DNA of 64,000 nt from a virus: positions 1 to 64,000 of the IMG/VR virus record IMGVR_UViG_3300013114_000208. One strand, 5' to 3'. A program made the position numbers and the translations under genes. The notes under the pieces were generated by a model that saw only the letters and a list, made by a program, of their open reading frames with translations, did no database searches and was not told where the DNA came from. This document shows positions 41,746-49,026 of this stretch, piece by piece. Within the stretch, counting starts at the first letter, position 1, and every line of letters begins with the position of its first letter.

Positions 41746-42650
41746 GAGAAGTATTGCTCAGTTGTCCATTGACCGCTAAATGCTGTTGTAGCACACGCTC
41801 TATGGCATACTTTATCTAAATGTTTAGATAGTATGTTCTTTTCTAAATTATACCATTTCGTTGATCTATCATTGATATTTACTATAGGATCACCCCACTG
41901 GTCATCTTTTTGTGCATGTGCTACGTGTGTCCAACAACATGGATACCATAATCCTTCTGCACTTAAATAAACACTTTTCTGTTTTTCCACGTGGCATGCA
42001 AACTCTTTATCTTTCATTTCAAATGAATGATTGGTAGGCGGCTCCAATCCAGTGTTGGGGTTATGTGCAAATCTGCTAGTTGCTTTAGTTTTAAATGCTT
42101 TAAATCCCATATCCTTTGCTAATTGTTTTGCTTCGTCTATCTGGTGTTCGTTGTGTTTAAATACAATCATGTCCACTTGCCCTACACCTCCTGCATTGAT
42201 AAATGTTTTAGCATTTTTCATTAAGGTTTTCCATACAACATTTTTTCTATATAAATGATTAGTATCTTCTAATCCATCAATAGCAAATATAACACGACTA
42301 GCAGGGTTGCTTCTTGTTAGATAAGCAATATGAGTCCATAATTTTGTGCTTCCTATCCCACCATTTGTGTGTATTGAAACATGCGTTTGTTGATTCATTT
42401 GTCCAATCCATAACATCATTATGCGTAAATCTTTACACGCGATAGGATCTCCAAATGAACCACAAAATTGTACATGGTCTAAGTTGTGTATTAATGGTTT
42501 TACTAATGTTTTAAATTGATTAAATGATAATTCTTTATTTTCCATAGTCCTATGATAACCCTGTAGAGTTCTAATACACATAGGACACTCTGCCTGGCAT
42601 ACTGTAGTGGGTTCTACATGTAATTTTTTAATATCCGCTACAAAAGTCAA
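41742..42650 (-). CDS. Radical SAM protein with C-terminal SPASM-like region
   Basis: A 302-residue protein with the radical SAM motif close to the N-terminus: VEPTTVCQAECPMCIR (Cys18, 22, 25). CGSFGDP takes the usual GGEP position, and IFAIDGLEDTNHLYRK is a barrel segment. The C-terminal CHVEKQKSVYLSAEGLWYPCCWT and CHRACATT look like a SPASM-type cluster region. This order is the reverse of its neighbours and matches classic peptide- or sugar-modifying SPASM enzymes. Substrate unknown. ATGA overlaps on both sides. Confidence 0.85.
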   Translation of the reverse strand: MTFVADIKKLHVEPTTVCQAECPMCIRTLQGYHRTMENKELSFNQFKTLVKPLIHNLDHVQFCGSFGDPIACKDLRIMMLWIGQMNQQTHVSIHTNGGIGSTKLWTHIAYLTRSNPASRVIFAIDGLEDTNHLYRKNVVWKTLMKNAKTFINAGGVGQVDMIVFKHNEHQIDEAKQLAKDMGFKAFKTKATSRFAHNPNTGLEPPTNHSFEMKDKEFACHVEKQKSVYLSAEGLWYPCCWTHVAHAQKDDQWGDPIVNINDRSTKWYNLEKNILSKHLDKVCHRACATTAFSGQWTTEQYFS

Positions 42651-44074
42651 CGTGCTAACCTCTCACATTCTTCCCACCAATATATCATTTCAGGGAATGT
42701 TTTTATAAAATTAGTGCCACGACGTTTGTCGTGCTCAGTAAAAAAGCGATAAAAGTCTGCTTTACAGTTGTCTATATACTCTGGATCTAACTTATCACTC
42801 TCTTGCCACCACGCCAAGTCGCGTTGCATACGTTGGACTTCATAATCCTTAAAGCCTTTAAAGCGAGTTTTCTCATCTTCCATGTTATCCAACATCCAAC
42901 ATATGTTCTCATCGTGTATATCTTGATATGGTTCAGGCAATAACTGTATGCTTTGCCAAGCAGGCTGTCGCAATAACGGCGTATCAAACCATACACGTTG
43001 ATAAGTTTCGCTGTATGCTTGTCGCAAACCGTGTATATAGGCTAATAACTTATCCATTCCTGAAACACTTAAATTATTATATGTTATAATAAACGTTAAA
43101 GAGTTTCTATACGGAACTTCCGTTAAGTATGTGTTGATGTTATCACACATCTTATTAAAATCTAACCCATTACGTATATACTCTGCTTGTTCCATCCAAC
43201 TATCTACACTAACGTATTGCATAAAGTGTTCTACCTTCTCATCTAAACATATACGTTTAACTTTATCTAAATACTTGTCAAACAATTTGTTGTCTACAGG
43301 ACTAAAGTTACTTGTAACGTTTAAATGTAAGTCGCTTTTGGGGTTGTCTATAATGTAATCAAATACTTTATGCGTATTTTTATCCATCATAGGTTCACCA
43401 CCAGTCATACGGAAATGCTTTAAGTCTTTATATAAGTCAGGCCACCATTCCCAAAACGCATGTACATAAGGATTATATTTGCTGTGTGGTATGCAAGGAT
43501 TAATCTCAAAGTGTTCAGGTGCGTTATGTGGTTTAGATGTAGGCCATGCACCGTGTTGTTTCATTTCCTTTTCCCACGCAGTACTAAACTGTGGACTACA
43601 GTAACTACATTTTAAGTTACAGTTATGATTAAAGTTTACTTCTACATAACGCGGGTTCTTATCTGCATCCCACGGAGCATTAACTATATTATCAAAGTCC
43701 ATCTGTGCCCACGGCTCACCACTTCTGTAATGTCTATCACTCATATGCCCAGTATCTTCTATGTTCCAACAGTACTGGCACTCGCTAGGACGTTCGCCTT
43801 CTAGCATAAGTTTACGCATTTCTTTCTTATGTTGTGTATTATGTAATGCAGATGGAGTGTCTAACTCCATTTTATGCAGTGGTGGATGATAGCAACTGTT
43901 GTTTAAGCCTGTAGGTAAATGTAAACTAACTTGATTCCATTTAGCAAGACAAAAGGATGGAGACACTGAGTCTAACTGTACTTTAATATCCTCAGCACTT
44001 CTATAGAAATCTGACTTAAACTTTCCATCCTTAACTTCTATTTTGTCGCCCTTATTATCTTTATAAAGTTCCAT
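42647..44074 (-). CDS. Radical SAM protein 6, N-terminal Cys-rich type
   Basis: The ATG at 44074 is used (475 residues); it overlaps the upstream stop as TAATG. Segments SFCLAKWNQVSLHL, SCYHPPLHKME and CQYCWNIED precede the radical SAM motif CNLKCSYC (Cys152, 156, 159). FRMTGGEPMMDKNTHKVFDY carries the GGE, and VTSNFSPVD and VSVDSWMEQAEYIRNG follow. It is the most complete partner of the gene at 40381. From memory similar proteins are widespread in marine T4-like phages, without known function. Confidence 0.85.
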   Translation of the reverse strand: MELYKDNKGDKIEVKDGKFKSDFYRSAEDIKVQLDSVSPSFCLAKWNQVSLHLPTGLNNSCYHPPLHKMELDTPSALHNTQHKKEMRKLMLEGERPSECQYCWNIEDTGHMSDRHYRSGEPWAQMDFDNIVNAPWDADKNPRYVEVNFNHNCNLKCSYCSPQFSTAWEKEMKQHGAWPTSKPHNAPEHFEINPCIPHSKYNPYVHAFWEWWPDLYKDLKHFRMTGGEPMMDKNTHKVFDYIIDNPKSDLHLNVTSNFSPVDNKLFDKYLDKVKRICLDEKVEHFMQYVSVDSWMEQAEYIRNGLDFNKMCDNINTYLTEVPYRNSLTFIITYNNLSVSGMDKLLAYIHGLRQAYSETYQRVWFDTPLLRQPAWQSIQLLPEPYQDIHDENICWMLDNMEDEKTRFKGFKDYEVQRMQRDLAWWQESDKLDPEYIDNCKADFYRFFTEHDKRRGTNFIKTFPEMIYWWEECERLAR

Positions 44075-45000
44075 TACCAACCTTCAATGCCGCGTATTAC
44101 ATCTAATTCTTGTATCATTATATCGTAGTTTGTATGCTTGCTGTAATGTGCTTTAAAGAACACACTTGCCTCAGCACTCATCTCACATATAGGCATGTTT
44201 AGTTTGTTTTGTAATATTTCACCTATTACTTGTGATTCTATTTCAGGATCCTTATCTTTATATTCTGCATTAAACATTTCATTTAAATATTTGAAGTCCC
44301 TTACATTAACATGCTCCCAATCAGTAAGCATTGTTAAAAATGTCCCTAAACGTGCGCCGTATATACTCCATATGCCATGCTCAACATCACGCCCAACAGT
44401 TTGCCATATGCATAAGTTATCGAAGTTGCGAGCATGTACTTGCTCTTCAAATGTTTTTAAATCAGGTTTAGTTCCTTTGTTTAAAACCATTTTAACACCT
44501 TCTCTAAACCCAGCACGCCATGCGTGTAATGCTGAGCCATTTGGGTATGTTGTACTATAGCAGTTATGCATTGGTCTGTAATTATCGTCAAAACAAAACT
44601 CTACTAATGTTTCATCAGAACCATCAGTGTTTTCATGTGTAGTCATGTTTAAAACAAAGTCTACAGGCCAGCAACTTAAACCACCATTGCCATACATTAG
44701 TCCGTTAATAACATTACGACCCTTCCATCTAAACACACAATGTTTAGTAACATCATCTAGTGTTAGTTGTAAGTTAAAAAACTCTGGATCAGGTAAATTA
44801 TCACCATCTATTAAAACAAATCGCTCAGTATCACAAGCATTGGCAGCCGCTTTATGGGCGGCATCCGAACCATATACACCATCAATGTGTATTGCCCAAG
44901 GTACCATGTTTAGTATCTTGGCCCAAAACTCATCTTTTTGTGGCTCGTCGTATGTTAAGTATACGCAATCTAAGTCAGCAATGTCAACTATTTCAGTCAT
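44074..45000 (-). CDS. Phage glycosyltransferase-like protein (GT-A-like)
   Basis: The ATG at 45000 is used (308 residues), since the family starts CVYLTYDEPQKDEFWAKIL; a longer frame upstream overlaps the next gene. IHIDGVYGSDAAHKAAANAC and RFVLIDGDNLPDPEFF carry a DGD that fits the DxD metal motif. VINGLMYGNGGLSCWP and SALHAWRAGFREGVKM are further family blocks. It probably moves a sugar to a glycan or DNA base. The repeats of the 1073-residue protein at 20287 are built from the same kind of core. Confidence 0.7.
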   Translation of the reverse strand: MTEIVDIADLDCVYLTYDEPQKDEFWAKILNMVPWAIHIDGVYGSDAAHKAAANACDTERFVLIDGDNLPDPEFFNLQLTLDDVTKHCVFRWKGRNVINGLMYGNGGLSCWPVDFVLNMTTHENTDGSDETLVEFCFDDNYRPMHNCYSTTYPNGSALHAWRAGFREGVKMVLNKGTKPDLKTFEEQVHARNFDNLCIWQTVGRDVEHGIWSIYGARLGTFLTMLTDWEHVNVRDFKYLNEMFNAEYKDKDPEIESQVIGEILQNKLNMPICEMSAEASVFFKAHYSKHTNYDIMIQELDVIRGIEGW

Positions 45001-45292
45001 ATTCTTTTTTAAACATGTCAAGACATTGACGATAATTAATACATTTTGGAAAATTTGAGTTTGTTTGATTGTATGTTCCTGCAAGTAATTCTTTTCTACA
45101 TATAACATCCATATGTAAAGTAGGATTGAGGTGCTGGAATATACGATGTGTTCTCATCATATCTCTTGCCGCTTGTCGGCATTCTCCTTCTGAATGCATT
45201 CGTATATTATACCAAATATCATTCTCACCATTGTATTGTCCATTAAATGGACCCACACTTAACATTATCATTAATAACCATGGTTCCCACAT
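44993..45292 (-). CDS. Small exported or membrane-anchored protein
   Basis: A 99-residue protein with a short hydrophobic start (MWEPWLLMIMLSVGPFNG) that could be a weak signal peptide or anchor. The rest is polar with four Cys (GECRQA, VICRKE, KCINYRQCLD), which suggests disulfides outside the cytoplasm. It overlaps the glycosyltransferase-like gene by 8 bases. No family is recognised. Confidence 0.55.
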   Translation of the reverse strand: MWEPWLLMIMLSVGPFNGQYNGENDIWYNIRMHSEGECRQAARDMMRTHRIFQHLNPTLHMDVICRKELLAGTYNQTNSNFPKCINYRQCLDMFKKEYD

Positions 45293-45301
45293 TGTATTTC
45301 C

Positions 45302-45529
45302 TCATGTATTGAATTCCTTTTCAAATTTATTGGCTTCCGCCTTTTTCTCGAATGACACTTTTACACCTAAGGCGTAGACAGTATCATCTAATATATATTC
45401 ATTCTTACAATTTTCTTCACACCACGACTTAACGCTTCTGTAAATTTTAATTGCTTTTTTAAAATCTTTATTTTTGATAATTTCCCCCTTCTTTACTTCC
45501 CAAGGGAATTTAGCATGTTTTACAATCAT
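45302..45529 (-). CDS. Small basic phage hypothetical protein
   Basis: A 75-residue Lys-rich protein (MIVKHAKFPWEVKKGEIIKN). YRSVKSWCEENCKNEYILDDTVYALGVKVSFEKKAEANKFEKEF suggests an alpha-beta fold like a short ferredoxin-like domain. It is coupled to the next upstream gene by ATGA. Function unknown. Confidence 0.55.
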   Translation of the reverse strand: MIVKHAKFPWEVKKGEIIKNKDFKKAIKIYRSVKSWCEENCKNEYILDDTVYALGVKVSFEKKAEANKFEKEFNT

Positions 45530-45963
45530 CTTTTCTCCTGTTGTAATTGATAATAATTTTCATCTCTATTGAATACTACTTCATCAGCAGTAATGACTTT
45601 TTTGATAATTCTATGATCTTTTTCTGTTACATACACAGGCAAGTCAGGATCTAATTCTGTTGCGTGTGTTACTTTAGTATATTTTCTTAAACGGTCATGT
45701 ACATCATGTTTAACTGGTTCTAACTTGCCTTTAACTATTACCCAGTCAGTAATGTGATTAGTATCTAACCATTTAGAAGGAACCTTGATATGTGTTCTTA
45801 TATCTTCTTCTGGCGATGCTTCATATATTATACCTTGATCAGTATAATATAAACAATAGTCAGGCTTTTCATATTCTAATTCAACATGAGTTTCAATTGC
45901 TTCAATTAAATCATCAATGCCTTTTATAGCAGAACTTTTGTTTAATGGCTTAATTCCTTTCAT
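45526..45963 (-). CDS. Phage hypothetical protein
   Basis: A 145-residue protein (MKGIKPLNKSSAIKGIDDLIEAIE). The centre is strand-rich (YCLYYTDQGIIYEA, ITDWVIVKGKLEPVKHDVHD). It has no motif I can name. It overlaps the glycosyltransferase gene by 14 bases and the small basic gene by 4, so it belongs to the same transcript. Confidence 0.6.
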   Translation of the reverse strand: MKGIKPLNKSSAIKGIDDLIEAIETHVELEYEKPDYCLYYTDQGIIYEASPEEDIRTHIKVPSKWLDTNHITDWVIVKGKLEPVKHDVHDRLRKYTKVTHATELDPDLPVYVTEKDHRIIKKVITADEVVFNRDENYYQLQQEKR

Positions 45964-46813
45964 AGTATTCTATTGTTTTATCTGCTAGGTATTCTTTACA
46001 CTCTGCGCCATGTACAGGATATATTTGTGGCTCTACACCTAATATTAATCCAACATCATCACTATACTCTATATTAATAATATCTTCTATCTTATGCGAT
46101 TCTGGCCAACCTAGTATGCTATTTTTCATATGCACAAATGTTGGATAATCTAATACATTGTTTGTATGTGTATACTCTGCTTCTTGTAACACTAATGCTA
46201 TTGCCAACGCAACATCAGTTGTAGGCTTTTCATCCCTACAATTCTTTAATTGTTGTGATACTTCATCCCAATTTTTATAAACCCATTTTAATGTTTTAAA
46301 TAGTTTTAGACTATTTTCACCATACCTGAAGTACATAAACCCACTATAAGTGTTAGGTAAGTTATTGATATCAAAGAGTTTTCTGTACTTGCGTGAGTTA
46401 GATATAGAACCGTCTAGTTTGCGAACATTTGTCGCAATCATTACTTCCTGCTCACGCATAAATGTCCACCAATGATCTATATTGCGTGTAAACACAATAT
46501 CACAATCTAACTTAACTGTCTCTTTAAATGGTGTTATTGACCATGCTTTCCATTCATTGCCTAATTTCCATGCGTCATCCTCACTATCATCACCCCACGG
46601 AATGTCTATTACATAGTCAAATACTTTGTAATGTTTCTCTGTTAATTGTTGTTTAGTATTGTTGTCTACAGCAATAGCAAACTTGTTTATGGTTTGTGTT
46701 GCTTTTAAACTTAATCCACAGGCGTATGCTAGTTTTAAATAATCAGTATCGTCGTTATTCTGAACAAATGTAAAATACCCAATTTGTTCATCATGTTCCT
46801 TGATTCGCTTCAT
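45950..46813 (-). CDS. Glycosyltransferase-like protein (GT-A fold)
   Basis: A 287-residue protein. KLAYACGLSLKATQTINKFAIAVDN is the nucleotide-sugar entry strand, and VKLDCDIVFTRNIDHWW carries the DxD metal motif near residue 100. YSGFMYFRYGENSLKLFK and HMKNSILGWP follow, as in glycogenin/GT8-like enzymes. It is probably a sugar transferase for a surface glycan. It is related in layout to the next upstream gene and overlaps it by 23 bases. Confidence 0.75.
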   Translation of the reverse strand: MKRIKEHDEQIGYFTFVQNNDDTDYLKLAYACGLSLKATQTINKFAIAVDNNTKQQLTEKHYKVFDYVIDIPWGDDSEDDAWKLGNEWKAWSITPFKETVKLDCDIVFTRNIDHWWTFMREQEVMIATNVRKLDGSISNSRKYRKLFDINNLPNTYSGFMYFRYGENSLKLFKTLKWVYKNWDEVSQQLKNCRDEKPTTDVALAIALVLQEAEYTHTNNVLDYPTFVHMKNSILGWPESHKIEDIINIEYSDDVGLILGVEPQIYPVHGAECKEYLADKTIEYYERN

Positions 46814-47630
46814 GTGTAAGTGTTGGTTGTGTTGCGTATCTTAATATTTCATCTACATGTTCTATAATACTATGTTTGTTCATAATATGCACATTAGTAT
46901 TTTTTATGTATGCTATCTCTCCATCAGCGTTATACACAAGAGTTCCATCTTCTCGAACATTTTCAAGTGTAAATTGTGAGGGGAGGGTAAAGAGTGGATC
47001 TAAGATATAATGTTCCAAACTTAATAAATTATATGCAATACTTATAGCATAGTCATTCCTGTATGGACCCATCTTGAAATTATATAAGTTATAATAGTAT
47101 TGATAGTTGTCTTGTACTAATTTAACTAGATTAAAAAATTCTTTTGCTGTATTATTTTTAGTAAAGTATAATACAGTTGCCCATAACATTGGAATACTAC
47201 TCCAATGTAGCATTTTTTCGTCTATAAGACTTTCTTTTCCTGTAATATCATAAGCGGTATTGTGGCATATTAACTCTTTATCAGATTGAAATAGCCACTG
47301 CAATGAGTTATTAAACATTAGATAGTCTACATCTAGCAGTAATGTTTTTTCATACGGAGTTAAATCGTATGCTTGTGGGCGAGTTTTATTATGCCAAGTG
47401 ACTTCTTCTGTCTCTCCATTAGGGTTTCTAAATGTTCTACGTCCACTGTTACCTGTCTCGACCAATATAACATCATCAAAAGGACCATCGATAGAGTTAT
47501 CAGTGACTAATGTAACTCCTGTATTAGGTAAGTGTTTGCGTACAAGTAACGCACAGAGTTTGGCAAGTTCTGTATATTTTATAGATTCGTTATCGTATGC
47601 AAATAATAGTACGCCATTTTCGGTAGGCAT
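46791..47630 (-). CDS. Glycosyltransferase-like protein (GT-A fold)
   Basis: A 279-residue protein. GVLLFAYDNESIKYTELAKL opens the fold, YEKTLLLDVDYLMFNNS carries the DxD metal motif, and IPMLWATVLYFTKNNTAKEF with YRNDYAISIAYNLLS are like the sugar-binding part of GT8-type enzymes. It is paralogous in layout to the gene at 45950. Its start overlaps the stop of the first gene in the train (47630). Substrate unknown. Confidence 0.75.
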   Translation of the reverse strand: MPTENGVLLFAYDNESIKYTELAKLCALLVRKHLPNTGVTLVTDNSIDGPFDDVILVETGNSGRRTFRNPNGETEEVTWHNKTRPQAYDLTPYEKTLLLDVDYLMFNNSLQWLFQSDKELICHNTAYDITGKESLIDEKMLHWSSIPMLWATVLYFTKNNTAKEFFNLVKLVQDNYQYYYNLYNFKMGPYRNDYAISIAYNLLSLEHYILDPLFTLPSQFTLENVREDGTLVYNADGEIAYIKNTNVHIMNKHSIIEHVDEILRYATQPTLTHEANQGT

Positions 47631-47980
47631 TAGATTTGTTCGGGTTTTCTTGTTGCCCTAATAGTTTTGATATCTTCGAGATATTCGTTATTGACTTCAT
47701 AGTATCGTTGCCACAGTTTCTCAGTAAAGTCTCGTGGATTTTCTATTAATATAGGATTATCATATGAATCTAATACTACTGTGGGATTTGCTTTTAAGTC
47801 TGCCGACTCTGCTATCGCGGAACGTAGCGACATTAATTCGGCAAAATTAATTAATTCTCTTGTTATTTTAAATAAACCGCTGTTATAAGGGAGGGATAGT
47901 AAACCTAAAGTGGTCTCACGCTTTGTTGCGTGAGCCACTTTTTGGTTAAATTTCTTTTTTACTGTATCTTTCACACTCAT
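47630..47980 (-). CDS. First gene of the long minus-strand train, unknown, probably leaderless mRNA
   Basis: A 116-residue protein with a basic N-terminus (MSVKDTVKKKFNQKVAHATK). The rest (LGLLSLPYNSGLFKITRELI ... FTEKLWQRYYEVNNEYL) is helical. No family recognised. A perfect sigma70 promoter ends 7 bases before the ATG, so the predicted transcript starts one base before it and has no ribosome site. A strong hairpin (47907-47941) lies over codons about 14-25. The start could instead be internal, but no later ATG has a ribosome site either. Confidence 0.6.
   Translation of the reverse strand: MSVKDTVKKKFNQKVAHATKRETTLGLLSLPYNSGLFKITRELINFAELMSLRSAIAESADLKANPTVVLDSYDNPILIENPRDFTEKLWQRYYEVNNEYLEDIKTIRATRKPEQI
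47907..47941 (-). other. Strong hairpin within the 5' coding region of the first train gene
   Basis: AAAGTGG-T-CTCACGC (47907-47921) pairs with GCGTGAG-CCACTTT (47928-47941): 14 pairs with one bulged base and a 6-base loop. On the gene's strand the following bases (AGGTTTACT) are not a T-tract. On the plus strand five T follow the stem (47939-47943), so it could act as a terminator for antisense transcription. Its place near the start of a leaderless message makes a control role possible. Confidence 0.6.
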
Positions 47981-47987
47981 ATAAAAT

Positions 47988-48016
47988 ATTATACATTAGA
48001 TACAACAAATTGTCAA
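47988..48016 (-). promoter_or_regulatory. Perfect sigma70 promoter of the long minus-strand train
   Basis: Read on the minus strand: TTGACA (48016-48011), a 17-base spacer and TATAAT (47993-47988), a 12/12 match to the bacterial consensus. The start would be 47981, one base before the ATG. It sits in the 39-base gap after the structural gene ending at 48020, and opens a gene train that runs to 20287 with very few gaps. Confidence 0.85.
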
Positions 48017-48019
48017 CTA

Positions 48020-48934
48020 TTATGACTGACTAAAACTTGTATTACTATATGAAGGTGCCGCACTCCAACTTGCATTATTTAATGAACTTGTGTTTGGTGT
48101 TCTATGTGTAATAGTATCTGTTACTGTACCATCTACAGTATCATTAAATGTATCACCAGCCGCATCAGACCATGTAACTACAAATGTTAGTATGTGTCCA
48201 TTATCACCATTGCCGCCACTATCAACAGCATTAGTTTTTGCTTCTATCTGAATAAAGTTAGCAGTATAAGGGTTATCACCTTCCATCTGTTTAAACAATG
48301 TTTGGTTTGATGTTGTCATATCTTGATAACCAATAGTTGTTGCCAAGGTTGTTGTTGATCCAGAACCACCTGACTTGGTTGTGCCTTGTACAGCAAAAAT
48401 AACTGTACCACACGCTGTTGCCAAATTCGACCATTCTGTATTCTTTGTATGTGAAGTACCGCCTGATCTACTAAAACTAAAGCGGGTTGAACCGCCACAA
48501 TTGTAATAATATCTTGCCGCATCAGCACTGGCAAAAGTTAATGTAAAAGTATGTACTGTACTTGTTGTCCAACTTCCTGAACCACTCTCTGTGCTTGTGG
48601 TATCAGCATATTTTCCACTGTCAATATTGTGTCTATTTGTGTTAATCAATGCTGTATTTGCAGCTAATGCTGTAAATGCACTAATTGTATCGCCTGCGTT
48701 TGGTGAGGTAATCGACGTTAGAGTAGTGCCTTGGTGTGCCGCGGCGCTTGTCTCTCTTGCTAAAAGTGTAGACCATTGGGTGGCAGTTACAGTATCACCA
48801 GCTGAGACCGAGGAAAGTGTATTTGATTGGCCGTAGCCTTGATCACCACTTCCTGTCCCCCAGTTAGTATTAAAATCAGATACGAAACTGTTATAGTGAG
48901 CTGCTAGAATCGTATCACCTGATGTATATGCCAT
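48020..48934 (-). CDS. Phage structural protein, probably fibre-associated
   Basis: A 304-residue Ser/Thr/Gly-rich protein. The N-terminal half holds three related segments, GDTILAAHYNSF, GDTVTATQWSTL and GDTISAFTALAAN, which look like a small repeat. The C-terminal half is strand-rich (HILTFVVTWSDAAGDTFND). Such composition is typical of tail-fibre or decoration proteins of marine T4-like phages. AGGAG and a late-like GCTAAATA lie upstream. It is the last gene of the late minus-strand block. Confidence 0.7.
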   Translation of the reverse strand: MAYTSGDTILAAHYNSFVSDFNTNWGTGSGDQGYGQSNTLSSVSAGDTVTATQWSTLLARETSAAAHQGTTLTSITSPNAGDTISAFTALAANTALINTNRHNIDSGKYADTTSTESGSGSWTTSTVHTFTLTFASADAARYYYNCGGSTRFSFSRSGGTSHTKNTEWSNLATACGTVIFAVQGTTKSGGSGSTTTLATTIGYQDMTTSNQTLFKQMEGDNPYTANFIQIEAKTNAVDSGGNGDNGHILTFVVTWSDAAGDTFNDTVDGTVTDTITHRTPNTSSLNNASWSAAPSYSNTSFSQS

Positions 48935-49003
48935 ATTCGATTTCTCCTAGGATAAATTATCGTTTTTTCTTTCTCGAGAATAACGTATATCGTTATGTAT
49001 CTA

Positions 49004-49011
49004 TATTTAGC
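49004..49011 (-). promoter_or_regulatory. Candidate late promoter box GCTAAATA
   Basis: On the minus strand GCTAAATA (49011-49004) lies about 70 bases before the ATG at 48934. A palindromic stem ATAACG-ATATA-CGTTAT follows in the leader, and the ribosome site AGGAG is close to the ATG. It matches the CTAAATA form of late boxes described for T4-like marine phages. The match is weaker than at 50615 or 51306. Confidence 0.45.
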
Positions 49012-49026
49012 AAAAGCAAATAGTTT

